DNA from: Methyloglobulus sp.
GTDB lineage: Bacteria; Pseudomonadota; Gammaproteobacteria; Methylococcales; Methylomonadaceae
DNA length: 5,879 nt
Assembly (NCBI GenBank): GCA_013140405.1
Contig: JABFSV010000056.1
Span: 1-5,879, forward strand
Direction: 5' to 3'
The notes under the pieces were generated by a model. That model was not told the origin of the DNA, did no database searches, and worked only from the letters and a program-made list of their open reading frames with translations. The position numbers and the translations under genes were made by a program. Positions 1 through 5,510 of the stretch are shown in pieces; position 1 is the stretch's first letter; each line of letters opens with the position of its first letter.

Positions 1-701
1 GCTGGTATGCGATAACCCATCGCACCCGCCATCATAAACACAAAATAAACCGTTGCCATCACAATAAGCGTGGGCATAACCCCCACATCCGTATCCGTCG
101 CAAAAAATTTGATTAACTCTGCGGCTAAGGGTGAACCTATCATGGCACCACCGCCAAAACCCATGATCGCCATGCCCGTCGCCATGCCCCGGCGGTCTGG
201 AAACCACTTAATCAAGGTCGAGACGGGTGAGATATAACCCAAGCCCAAACCGATACCACCAATCACGCCAGAACCCAGCAACATCATCCAAAACTGGTGG
301 TAATAAATTCCCGCAGCGGAAAACAACATGCCACCACACCAGCAAAGAGCGCTAACAACCGCCGCTTTGCGTGGGCCGACGTGTTCAAGCCAACCACCCC
401 ATAAGGCGGCAGATGAGCCTAAAAAGACAAAAAACAGCGTATACATCCAACCTAAGGTCGAAATTTTCCAATCGCAATGGGTAACGGTCAGTTCCTGCAA
501 AAAACCGATTTCAGCACTACAGCCTATGGTTTCTTTGATGCCAACGGCTTTTGAAAGCGGCAACCAAAACACGGAAAAACCATACGCCATGCCTATACAG
601 AGATGAATTGCCAAGGCAGCAGGCGGCATCAGCCAACGGTTGAAACCGGGCTGTGCGATGATACGTTCTTTGGACAATAATCTTGGGCTTGCTCTGCTCA
701 T
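1..701 (-). CDS. OFA-family MFS transporter (oxalate/formate antiporter type), N-terminal part, cut by window edge
   Basis: An inner-membrane secondary carrier of the major facilitator superfamily. The first 233 codons are present and the rest lies beyond the left edge; family members are usually 400-560 residues. Seen: about six hydrophobic segments (near residues 24-48, 83-104, 113-133, 137-158, 171-190 and 210-229), which is the first half of the 12-helix fold. A motif-A-like loop, GGWLEHVGPRKA, lies at 102-113 between helices 2 and 3. The family-typical GFSVFWLPLS (41-50) and WFPDRRGMATG (166-176) are also visible. The helix 1-2 loop carries two cysteines (61 and 76). The ATG is the only reasonable start, because a TGA lies ten codons upstream in frame with no other ATG between; no clear Shine-Dalgarno sequence precedes it. 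The family assignment is firm. The substrate is unknown: family members carry oxalate, formate or other small carboxylates, and the substrate-binding residues of the second half are not in view. Confidence 0.92.
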   Translation of the reverse strand, partial: MSRASPRLLSKERIIAQPGFNRWLMPPAALAIHLCIGMAYGFSVFWLPLSKAVGIKETIGCSAEIGFLQELTVTHCDWKISTLGWMYTLFFVFLGSSAALWGGWLEHVGPRKAAVVSALCWCGGMLFSAAGIYYHQFWMMLLGSGVIGGIGLGLGYISPVSTLIKWFPDRRGMATGMAIMGFGGGAMIGSPLAAELIKFFATDTDVGVMPTLIVMATVYFVFMMAGAMGYRIP

Positions 702-896
702 TAGGGTGTTTGCAGGTGTTGGTTTATGTCATTACAAGGAATTGAGGAGTGCTAAAGTAACCTACAATTGTCGCTCGGACAAGTTTGGACAAAGGTTAAC
801 TTTCTGATTGTATTTGTGTCCAATAAACCCAAAGCGAATCACACTCCAGTTGGTCAAGCCATCAGTAAAACGGCTTCGGTTTCAGCGAAAAGTTTA
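702..896. other. Intergenic spacer upstream of the MFS gene, with GGACAA/TTGTCC half-sites
   Basis: This 195-base spacer lies between the end of the DUF4124-type gene and the start of the MFS gene, both on the minus strand, so it should hold a terminator for the first and a promoter for the second. An imperfect inverted repeat is visible: TTGGACAAA at 785-793 and TTTGTGTCCAA at 813-823, with one extra base in the right arm and a 19-base loop. A further GGACAA occurs just upstream, so the half-site appears three times within about 50 bases. The inverted repeat has no T-run on the minus strand and is therefore a poor terminator. I found no promoter that I would defend. Confidence 0.4.
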
Positions 897-1472
897 TTAA
901 CGATTATGAAACCCAGCTCCCCCACCATTGTGGCTTGGAGCTTGTCCGGCTGGCGGGTTCATGGGTGCAGGCGCTTGTCCGGCTGGTGTATGATTCCACG
1001 GAATATTGGGCTGTTGCTGCGGCAACATAGTTGGATTCCTTGAGCCATTAGATGAAAATCCACCATTGTTCCAATAACGACCGCGACCATAAGGTGGCGC
1101 GACAATGATCGGTTGGTTTTGTCTTTGTTGCGCGGCTATTGCCTGTTGTTCTTGCGCTATAACGCTACGCCGCTGTAACTCCAGGCTTTCTTGCTTTTCT
1201 AATTCTGCTTGCTGTTGTTTTTCCGCTTCCTTCTTTGCCGCGTCATTAGCTGCCTGTTCTTTCTGCCAAACCTGCAACCTTGCCTTAGAATCCTCAACTT
1301 CCTGCGGAGTCATTTCCTTTACCTTAATAACACCCTGTGGCATTGAGCCTGATGAACATGGATTAGATTGATAGATAGTTTTTCCTGAAGCGTCCTTGCA
1401 CTTGAATACCTCGGCATGAATAGATAAGGAAAAAACCAAAAGCGCTATAAAAATGTAATTGTTGTGTTTCAT
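897..1472 (-). CDS. Exported DUF4124-type protein with coiled coil and Gln/Pro/Gly-rich tail
   Basis: A predicted periplasmic or surface protein of 191 residues; function unknown. Residues 1-20 form a signal peptide (basic start, hydrophobic core, cleavage after SIHA). Directly after it comes EVFKCKDASGKTIYQSNPC (21-39), which matches the N-terminal DUF4124 pattern of a short beta motif beginning with an aromatic/K/C and ending in a Ser/Pro/Cys; Cys25 and Cys39 could form a disulfide. Residues about 53-118 are very rich in Gln, Glu, Ala and Lys, and are probably a helical coiled coil. The rest is low complexity (Asn, Gly, Pro, Gln) with PAGQAP twice (163-168 and 174-179). The start is supported by AGGGGG eight bases upstream. 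It is the last gene of the proposed three-gene unit, 46 bases after the 366-aa gene. The export signal and domain are well supported, the role is not. Such proteins are common in Proteobacteria and are often of no known function. Confidence 0.85.
   Translation of the reverse strand: MKHNNYIFIALLVFSLSIHAEVFKCKDASGKTIYQSNPCSSGSMPQGVIKVKEMTPQEVEDSKARLQVWQKEQAANDAAKKEAEKQQQAELEKQESLELQRRSVIAQEQQAIAAQQRQNQPIIVAPPYGRGRYWNNGGFSSNGSRNPTMLPQQQPNIPWNHTPAGQAPAPMNPPAGQAPSHNGGGAGFHNR
940..986. repeat. 14-base direct repeat inside the DUF4124-type gene
   Basis: GCTTGTCCGGCTGG occurs at 940-953 and again at 973-986, a period of 33 bases (11 codons). It encodes the two PAGQAP copies in the C-terminal tail of the exported protein. 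The exact nucleotide identity suggests a recent in-frame tandem duplication in a low-complexity region. Confidence 0.8.
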
Positions 1473-1518
1473 GATTGAATCCCCCTACATTTTCGTTCTG
1501 AGTAAAAAACAACGAAAC

Positions 1519-2619
1519 TTATTTCGCCTCAGCTTGTTGCTTGCCAGCCATCAACATCCGCGCCAATCGCCGCAATCCATCCGATGAAACCTCTAAACCA
1601 AACGGTGCGCCAATATTTTCAAGCTCATACATCACATCGGTGGCAGCAATGAACGTCATATAGCGCAAACCCTCAATTTCCGGTAATTCTTTTGCCAGGG
1701 TTCGTAATTGCGGTGCTAGTTTTTGCCAAGTGTCGGTAAAAAACACCCGCACTGGATCAGCACTTTCTGGGCTTTGCGATTTCAATCCCGCTTGGAAAGC
1801 GCTACGTGATTCCACTAAAATTTCCGTCAAAGTATCGCGCAGTTCTTGGGATTGCGTTTCGCTGGCGGCCTGATTGATGGCTTTGCTCAAAAAACCATCC
1901 CATTCTTGCCAGTTCGCTTGCCACTGTTTTTGTTCTGCTTCGGTAAAGGGTGCTTCTGGTTTTGGATTCAGTTTTTTTAATGGCGCATCAAATGCCAACT
2001 TAACTTTTATGCCGTCATCATTGGCTTCAGCACCGCTAAATTTTAAAGTGGCCAATATTTTTTTGATTTCACCCGCGTTTTCTTTGGGCAAAAACCCCGT
2101 CAACGTGCGTTCCATATCACCGCGAGACTTATTCAAGTCCAGCTTAACTTCAGCCAGTTTTGGTGCAGCTGCTTTCAATATCAAATCTTGCAATTGTGCA
2201 ATCGCTAATTGACGGCCTTGCTTATCGTAAGCATTTGCCTTGGTGACGGGTATGCTGAGTACCGACTGGTCTGCGCTAATTGTCGGTTTTTGAAACGTTT
2301 CCAACGCACCATCCCAAGCCAAAAAGGGAATACACTGCCCAGCAAAAGACTTGCCAAGTTGCGCCTGAACATCATTCAGTAGCTTGATTTGTCCACCTTC
2401 ACCTGAAATTCTGGGGTTATAGAGTTTGAGAAAACTGCATTTATGTTTGTCATTCCAAACTTCAGCAGCACCGCCCTCACCCTTGAAAAGCTGGCTGACC
2501 ACGGCTTTTTTAATTAGGCTGTAGTCTAATTGTATGGGCAGATTGTGGGGTTCAGCCAATCCTGTTTTCGCCGCCCCAGCAAGAATGCTTACGATGATAG
2601 TCAATAAATATTTGTTCAC
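1519..2619 (-). CDS. Unrecognised exported protein of 366 aa between the transferase and the DUF4124-type gene
   Basis: I do not recognise the family. Residues 1-22 look like a signal peptide (MNKYLL followed by a hydrophobic core, cleavage after GLA), so the product is probably periplasmic. Only two cysteines remain in the mature part (61 and 96), spaced as for a possible disulfide. The first 150 mature residues look beta-rich, with GEGG twice (47-50 and 73-76) and an IPFLAWDGALE segment (97-107). The remainder is mostly helical and charged, with no further membrane segment and no lipobox. The start is GTG at 2617-2619, backed by AGGAG seven bases upstream. It begins 30 bases after the phosphoglycerol-transferase gene and ends 46 bases before the DUF4124-type gene, so cotranscription is likely. 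A role in binding or processing an envelope glycan or lipid made by its neighbour is a guess from context only. Confidence 0.85.
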   Translation of the reverse strand: MNKYLLTIIVSILAGAAKTGLAEPHNLPIQLDYSLIKKAVVSQLFKGEGGAAEVWNDKHKCSFLKLYNPRISGEGGQIKLLNDVQAQLGKSFAGQCIPFLAWDGALETFQKPTISADQSVLSIPVTKANAYDKQGRQLAIAQLQDLILKAAAPKLAEVKLDLNKSRGDMERTLTGFLPKENAGEIKKILATLKFSGAEANDDGIKVKLAFDAPLKKLNPKPEAPFTEAEQKQWQANWQEWDGFLSKAINQAASETQSQELRDTLTEILVESRSAFQAGLKSQSPESADPVRVFFTDTWQKLAPQLRTLAKELPEIEGLRYMTFIAATDVMYELENIGAPFGLEVSSDGLRRLARMLMAGKQQAEAK

Positions 2620-2626
2620 GTATTTG

Positions 2627-2631
2627 CTCCT
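2627..2631 (-). promoter_or_regulatory. Ribosome binding site AGGAG that fixes a GTG start
   Basis: The minus strand reads AGGAG, then seven bases, then GTG. This decides the start of the 366-aa gene at the GTG, which places a proper signal peptide at the N-terminus. It also shows that the gene has its own translation signal in the short gap after the upstream gene. Confidence 0.75.
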
Positions 2632-2649
2632 AAATTTATATGCTGATTA

Positions 2650-4518
2650 TTATTTTGAGTCGATGATCGGTTTAGCATTTTCCTGATTGCCCGTTGTTTC
2701 AATAGCAGTACTGTCAGGTGAATCAGCTTTCACCGCTTCATCAACGGGATGCTTAATCCTTGTAAATTGCTGCCCGATAAACAAATCGTTGCTGACCGCC
2801 GTCACATCGCTAAGCCAGTGTGTAGACCTTTGACAAGATTCTGAAAAGGGTGGTTCTTTACAAACATCAATCTTGCCGTCTTTCAACACATTAAAATGCA
2901 AGCCAGGCAATGGCCTTACCCGCATTTCCGGTAATGGGATGCTGTAGTCCAAAATAGTGGATTCTTTAAAATCCAATAAATTAAGCAGCAGTTTCGGCAA
3001 TTGGTAAAGTGGCAAACTACCAACCTTCAACGGGCCTTTTTTGCCATCTATGATAATCATAGGGGTACTGACATAAAACTTGAACATTTCGGGAGTGAAA
3101 TCACTGCGGTTAGCAGCCAACACCCCCGAATCAACATAACCGGCAAAATTCTCACCCAAAAACGGTAAGTGATCGCCAAACACGACAATAATGCCATCCG
3201 GGTCACGCTTACGCATAAGGTCGATGAAGGTCATTAATTCCCGGGATTTGTAATAGATTGTATTGGCATAAGTGGTGACTTCTTCCACCTTAGATTTTGC
3301 CGTGATTTTGCTTGGACGCGTCGCACCCAAAGGATAATTCCAGTGCCCAAAGTAAGTCACAATATAATCCAGCATCGGCTCTTTCTTATCCAGCGAATCC
3401 GATATTTTCTCCATGACCTGACGGTATAGCGTGGCATCCGCCATGAATTCCCGATTCATGTCGTCCTGGACAAAATCAGCTATCGACCAATAAGTTTGAA
3501 ATCCGACATTCCGGTAAGCATTAACACGATTCCAAAACACCGGCACATTCGGATGCGAGGCAATAGTTCGGTAGCCCTTATCAGCCAGGATATGGGGCAG
3601 ACAAGGCACTGAATTCTTTAACTGCCGTTCAAATTTAACATTGTCTTTTGTGACGGGAAATCCGCATAGCACTTCAAACTCTGAGTTCGCCGTGTACCCG
3701 CCAAACACTGGCGGCATAGCATTTGAATAATCCGTGCTTTCCCACAACTTGCGAAATTCTGGTGACAATGGATTCTGGTTATATCCCGCTTTTTTTAGAC
3801 GGTTAGGATCCCAGAACGACTCCAGCAACACCAAATGGATATTGCGTGGGACAAACGTTTTCTCAGGCTCTGTAGATTTGTTTTCGGGAATTGCATCCAA
3901 TAAATTGTTGGCGGAATCTTGGGCAATATCCATGTCGGGCGCAGCATCCGCCAAGGCGAAATAGCGCGAACCCTCTTGCAAACTGTATAAAGTTGCGCCA
4001 TGCCAAATATAGTTGGAGCGTTGATCCCACACAGAATTGCCGGTGTATTTGTCGATTGGCTCCACAATCATGGTCGGCTTATAGACGATGGTAATACCCA
4101 ACAGCAAGACCACCAAAGTCGCAAGATAAGCGCTCCAATGCCGCATCGTAAAATTAAAGAACACCAAACTAGCAACCGCAGCCAACGGTATCGCCGCCGC
4201 AAAAAAACGCCAGCCTTCCAGAATCAACAACAATGAACGCAGGGCAAACACATCATCAGGCATGATCGGGCCGCCAAAAAACGCGATTTTTATGGCATTG
4301 CCTACGTAAAAAAGACCCATCAACAATGCTTGAATCACCAAAAAAGCCCATACCCGTTTCGACAAGGCATAAAGGATATACGCAACCAGCAATTGTAGTA
4401 AGAAATCTAAAGGTAGCGCATTGACCTTTATCTGCACATCAAACTTCAACGCGCTAACTAAATAAAATATAAAGTAAAATAACGCAGTGGAAACCAGGGG
4501 TATGAGTTTTGCGGGCAT
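2650..4518 (-). CDS. LTA synthase / OpgB (MdoB)-like phosphoglycerol transferase, membrane sulfatase-fold enzyme
   Basis: An inner-membrane enzyme with a periplasmic catalytic domain. Family members move phosphoglycerol (or related head groups) from a phospholipid to a glycan or polymer. Residues 1-150 hold about five hydrophobic segments (near 7-25, 35-52, 57-78, 104-123 and 129-146), and the alkaline-phosphatase/sulfatase-like domain covers about 225-530. Expected metal and catalytic residues are visible: Glu233 in LLESFWD, the nucleophile Thr276 in GGYTANSEFEVL, Trp329 and Arg331 in FWNR, His392 in FGHWNYP, and Asp449/His450 in FGDHLPFLG. Length (622) is close to Gram-positive LtaS and shorter than E. 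coli OpgB. Four cysteines (285, 306, 553, 562) lie in the periplasmic domain. The ATG has no evident Shine-Dalgarno sequence, but a stop lies nine codons upstream, so no earlier ATG is possible. Gram-negatives do not make lipoteichoic acid, so modification of periplasmic glucans or another envelope glycan is more likely. The acceptor is not shown by the sequence. Confidence 0.92.
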   Translation of the reverse strand: MPAKLIPLVSTALFYFIFYLVSALKFDVQIKVNALPLDFLLQLLVAYILYALSKRVWAFLVIQALLMGLFYVGNAIKIAFFGGPIMPDDVFALRSLLLILEGWRFFAAAIPLAAVASLVFFNFTMRHWSAYLATLVVLLLGITIVYKPTMIVEPIDKYTGNSVWDQRSNYIWHGATLYSLQEGSRYFALADAAPDMDIAQDSANNLLDAIPENKSTEPEKTFVPRNIHLVLLESFWDPNRLKKAGYNQNPLSPEFRKLWESTDYSNAMPPVFGGYTANSEFEVLCGFPVTKDNVKFERQLKNSVPCLPHILADKGYRTIASHPNVPVFWNRVNAYRNVGFQTYWSIADFVQDDMNREFMADATLYRQVMEKISDSLDKKEPMLDYIVTYFGHWNYPLGATRPSKITAKSKVEEVTTYANTIYYKSRELMTFIDLMRKRDPDGIIVVFGDHLPFLGENFAGYVDSGVLAANRSDFTPEMFKFYVSTPMIIIDGKKGPLKVGSLPLYQLPKLLLNLLDFKESTILDYSIPLPEMRVRPLPGLHFNVLKDGKIDVCKEPPFSESCQRSTHWLSDVTAVSNDLFIGQQFTRIKHPVDEAVKADSPDSTAIETTGNQENAKPIIDSK

Positions 4519-4540
4519 GGTTTTGGGAGTAAATGTTTTG

Positions 4541-4613
4541 GGTTAAGGCTACACCAACCAAGATGAATGTTAAATGAATGACCGGGCATCTTAGCATAAT
4601 CCTTAGCCTTACC
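4541..4613. repeat. Nested imperfect inverted repeat upstream of the phosphoglycerol-transferase gene
   Basis: The outer arms are GGTTAAGGCTA (4541-4551) and TAGCCTTACC (4604-4613), complementary except for one extra T in the left arm. Inner arms AAGATG (4560-4565) and CATCTT (4587-4592) are nested inside. The structure overlaps the candidate minus-strand promoter and lies just upstream of the start codon. It could be a leader-RNA or operator structure, or chance. Confidence 0.4.
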
Positions 4614-4615
4614 AA
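4588..4615 (-). promoter_or_regulatory. Candidate sigma70 promoter for the minus-strand envelope operon
   Basis: On the minus strand, TTGGTA (4615-4610) is followed by 16 bases and then TAAGAT (4593-4588), which is preceded by TGC to give an extended -10 element. Each hexamer matches the consensus at four of six positions. It would start transcription near 4581, giving a leader of about 60 bases. Prediction by eye only. Confidence 0.35.
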
Positions 4616-4624
4616 GTTATCGCT

Positions 4625-4636
4625 TGTCCATGGACA
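4625..4636. promoter_or_regulatory. 12-base perfect palindrome TGTCCATGGACA, possible operator
   Basis: The twofold symmetric site lies about 10 bases upstream of the proposed -35 of the minus-strand promoter, a usual place for a dimeric regulator. The half-site TGGACA resembles the GGACAA words in the 702-896 spacer. No regulator can be named. Confidence 0.35.
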
Positions 4637-4817
4637 CAATGCTTCCGAATACAGCCTCAATCTTTATCAAAACATCTTCCTAATCATGGCTACATATCAC
4701 ACGGATGGATATGCCACAGTGGGTGCGTAGTATGACTCACTTCTTTAATGATGTTTCGCGGGTTTTTTAAAGTCTTTGTCGATTTTTAAGGTTTTTGGGA
4801 TCACATTACTTGCGCTA

Positions 4818-4847
4818 TTGCCTCTGTAACTTCATCCATCATAGAAT
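4818..4847 (+). promoter_or_regulatory. Candidate sigma70 promoter for the fae-like gene
   Basis: TTGCCT at 4818-4823 (four of six matches) is followed by an 18-base spacer and TAGAAT at 4842-4847 (five of six matches). Transcription would begin near 4854, giving a leader of about 24 bases ending in the gene's ribosome binding site. Position and matches are good, but this is by eye. Confidence 0.5.
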
Positions 4848-4877
4848 GCGGCTTTAATCTAAATTAATGGAGTTTTT

Positions 4878-5429
4878 ATGTCAGATACAATTTGGTTCAG
4901 GACGGGGGAAGCCACCGTATTTTCCAGCGAAGGGCAAGGTACGGATGCCATGCCGGAAATTTTGATTGGTAGCGTTAAAGGCCCCGCTGGGAATGCTTTC
5001 GCCAACTTGATGGGGCAAACTGAGGGACATACCCGTATGTTTGCCATCCGTGCTTGTAACCAGCAGGTTCGTCCAGCCACCTTGATGGTGCCGAAAGTGA
5101 CTATCAAGTCGTCAGCTTATGTGAATTTATTTGGTGGGCCAGTGCAATCCGCCGTGGCAGATGCGGTATTGGATAGTGTTATTGCTGGCGTTATCCCCGC
5201 AGATAAGGCGAATGACTTGTGTATTATTGCCATGCTTTGGATAGCCCCAGAATGTGCCACGAACCCTGACCTGGACAGGAAGGACTTATACCGCACTAAT
5301 TATGAAGCGATGAAGCTCGCCATCTCCCGCGCCATGAGCAACTCACCCAGCATCGAAGAGTTGATTGCCAACCGACATAAAATCGTCCACGAAATGTATG
5401 ACCCTGAGACGGGCGAATCGCAGTGGTGA
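4878..5429 (+). CDS. Formaldehyde-activating enzyme (Fae) family protein lacking the usual catalytic His
   Basis: A cytoplasmic protein of 183 residues. Canonical Fae (about 170 residues) condenses formaldehyde with tetrahydromethanopterin to methylene-H4MPT in methylotrophs. Family landmarks seen: PAGNAFANL (36-44), RPATLMVPKVTI (65-76), the GGPVQSAVADAV stretch (86-97) with the conserved Gln (90), GVIPADKANDL (104-114) and TNYEAMKLAISRA (140-152). These line up throughout with Methylobacterium extorquens Fae as I recall it. In that alignment the catalytic histidine (His17 of the Methylobacterium enzyme, in AHIDLIIG) falls on Met25 in AMPEILIG, and no histidine lies nearby. An extra stretch near 124-137 (PECATNPDLDRKDL) and a longer C-terminus explain the greater length. 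The ATG is supported by GGAG five bases upstream. It stands alone with its own candidate promoter and terminator. Most likely a Fae paralogue of altered or regulatory function. The family is sure, the activity is not. Confidence 0.9.
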   Translation: MSDTIWFRTGEATVFSSEGQGTDAMPEILIGSVKGPAGNAFANLMGQTEGHTRMFAIRACNQQVRPATLMVPKVTIKSSAYVNLFGGPVQSAVADAVLDSVIAGVIPADKANDLCIIAMLWIAPECATNPDLDRKDLYRTNYEAMKLAISRAMSNSPSIEELIANRHKIVHEMYDPETGESQW

Positions 5430-5437
5430 AGAAAACA

Positions 5438-5509
5438 GGCGGAAGGCTAAAGGCACAAGGCGAAAACCGCCTTGTTTTTCCTTTTGCCTTGCGCCTTTAG
5501 CCTTGTGCC
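5438..5509. repeat. Symmetric heptamer repeat: four GGCNNAA then four TTNNGCC
   Basis: The left arm is four contiguous perfect GGCNNAA units at 5438-5465 (variable bases GG, TA, AC, GA). The right arm is four contiguous perfect TTNNGCC units at 5482-5509 (TT, GC, TA, GT). The two unit types are reverse complements and are separated by 16 bases. AAGGCTAAAGGC (5443-5454) and GCCTTTAGCCTT (5493-5504) form a perfect 12-base inverted repeat, and pairing continues imperfectly inward. It fills almost the whole gap between the fae-like gene and pqiA. Heptameric short tandem repeats are known from bacterial intergenic regions, notably in cyanobacteria; this one is palindromic. Confidence 0.85.
5455..5479 (+). 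terminator. Intrinsic-terminator-like hairpin after the fae-like gene
   Basis: ACAAGGCG (5455-5462), loop AAAAC, then CGCCTTGT (5468-5475), an 8-base perfect stem that runs into five T residues (5475-5479). It begins 25 bases after the stop codon of the fae-like gene. It is built from the heptamer repeat, so the repeat may compete for pairing: the outer 12-base arms favour a different, larger fold. Confidence 0.65.
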
Positions 5510-5510
5510 T

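Larger units (their letters stand above)
4519..4877. other. 359-base divergent intergenic region
   Basis: This region separates the minus-strand envelope genes from the plus-strand fae-like gene and should hold both promoters. I see no gene in it. It contains candidate promoters for both directions (listed separately), a 12-base perfect palindrome at 4625-4636, and a long imperfect inverted repeat at 4541-4613. An inverted pair CATATC/GATATG lies around 4693-4714. Two similar T-rich words, GTTTTTTAAAGT (4762-4773) and GATTTTTAAGGT (4781-4792), lie 19 bases apart. No riboswitch or small RNA was recognised. Confidence 0.6.

Noticed and set aside
328..606. Open reading frame on the plus strand, 92 codons
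   Set aside because: It lies wholly inside the MFS gene on the opposite strand, has no domain, and has the composition of an antisense shadow.
785..823. The inverted repeat as terminator of the minus-strand operon
   Set aside because: It has a 19-base loop, one bulged base and no T-run on the minus strand, and lies more than 70 bases past the stop codon.
768..1043. Plus-strand open reading frame of 91 codons starting in the spacer
   Set aside because: Its second half is antisense to the DUF4124-type gene; there is no ribosome binding site and no recognisable protein features.
1105..1371. Cysteine-rich plus-strand reading frame
   Set aside because: The cysteine and serine richness is the antisense reading of the Gln/Ala-rich coiled coil of the real gene.
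1491..1517. Inverted repeat TTTCGTT / AACGAAA between the 366-aa gene and the DUF4124-type gene
   Set aside because: Seven AT-rich base pairs around a 13-base loop with no T-run after it; too weak to call a terminator, and the two genes look cotranscribed.
1874..2212. Plus-strand reading frame of 112 codons
   Set aside because: Antisense to the 366-aa exported protein, which has a signal peptide and ribosome binding site; no features of its own.
3734..4236. Several short reading frames on both strands inside the transferase gene
   Set aside because: All overlap the conserved membrane and catalytic regions of the LTA-synthase-like gene in other frames.
4454..4660. Minus-strand reading frame of 68 codons overlapping the transferase start
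   Set aside because: It covers the promoter region and the N-terminal codons in another frame, with no ribosome binding site or motif.
4762..4792. Two similar T-rich words as a tandem repeat or terminator
   Set aside because: Only imperfectly alike and T-rich, with no stable stem; probably low complexity.
4859..5107. Minus-strand reading frame of 82 codons
   Set aside because: Antisense to the well-conserved Fae-family gene.
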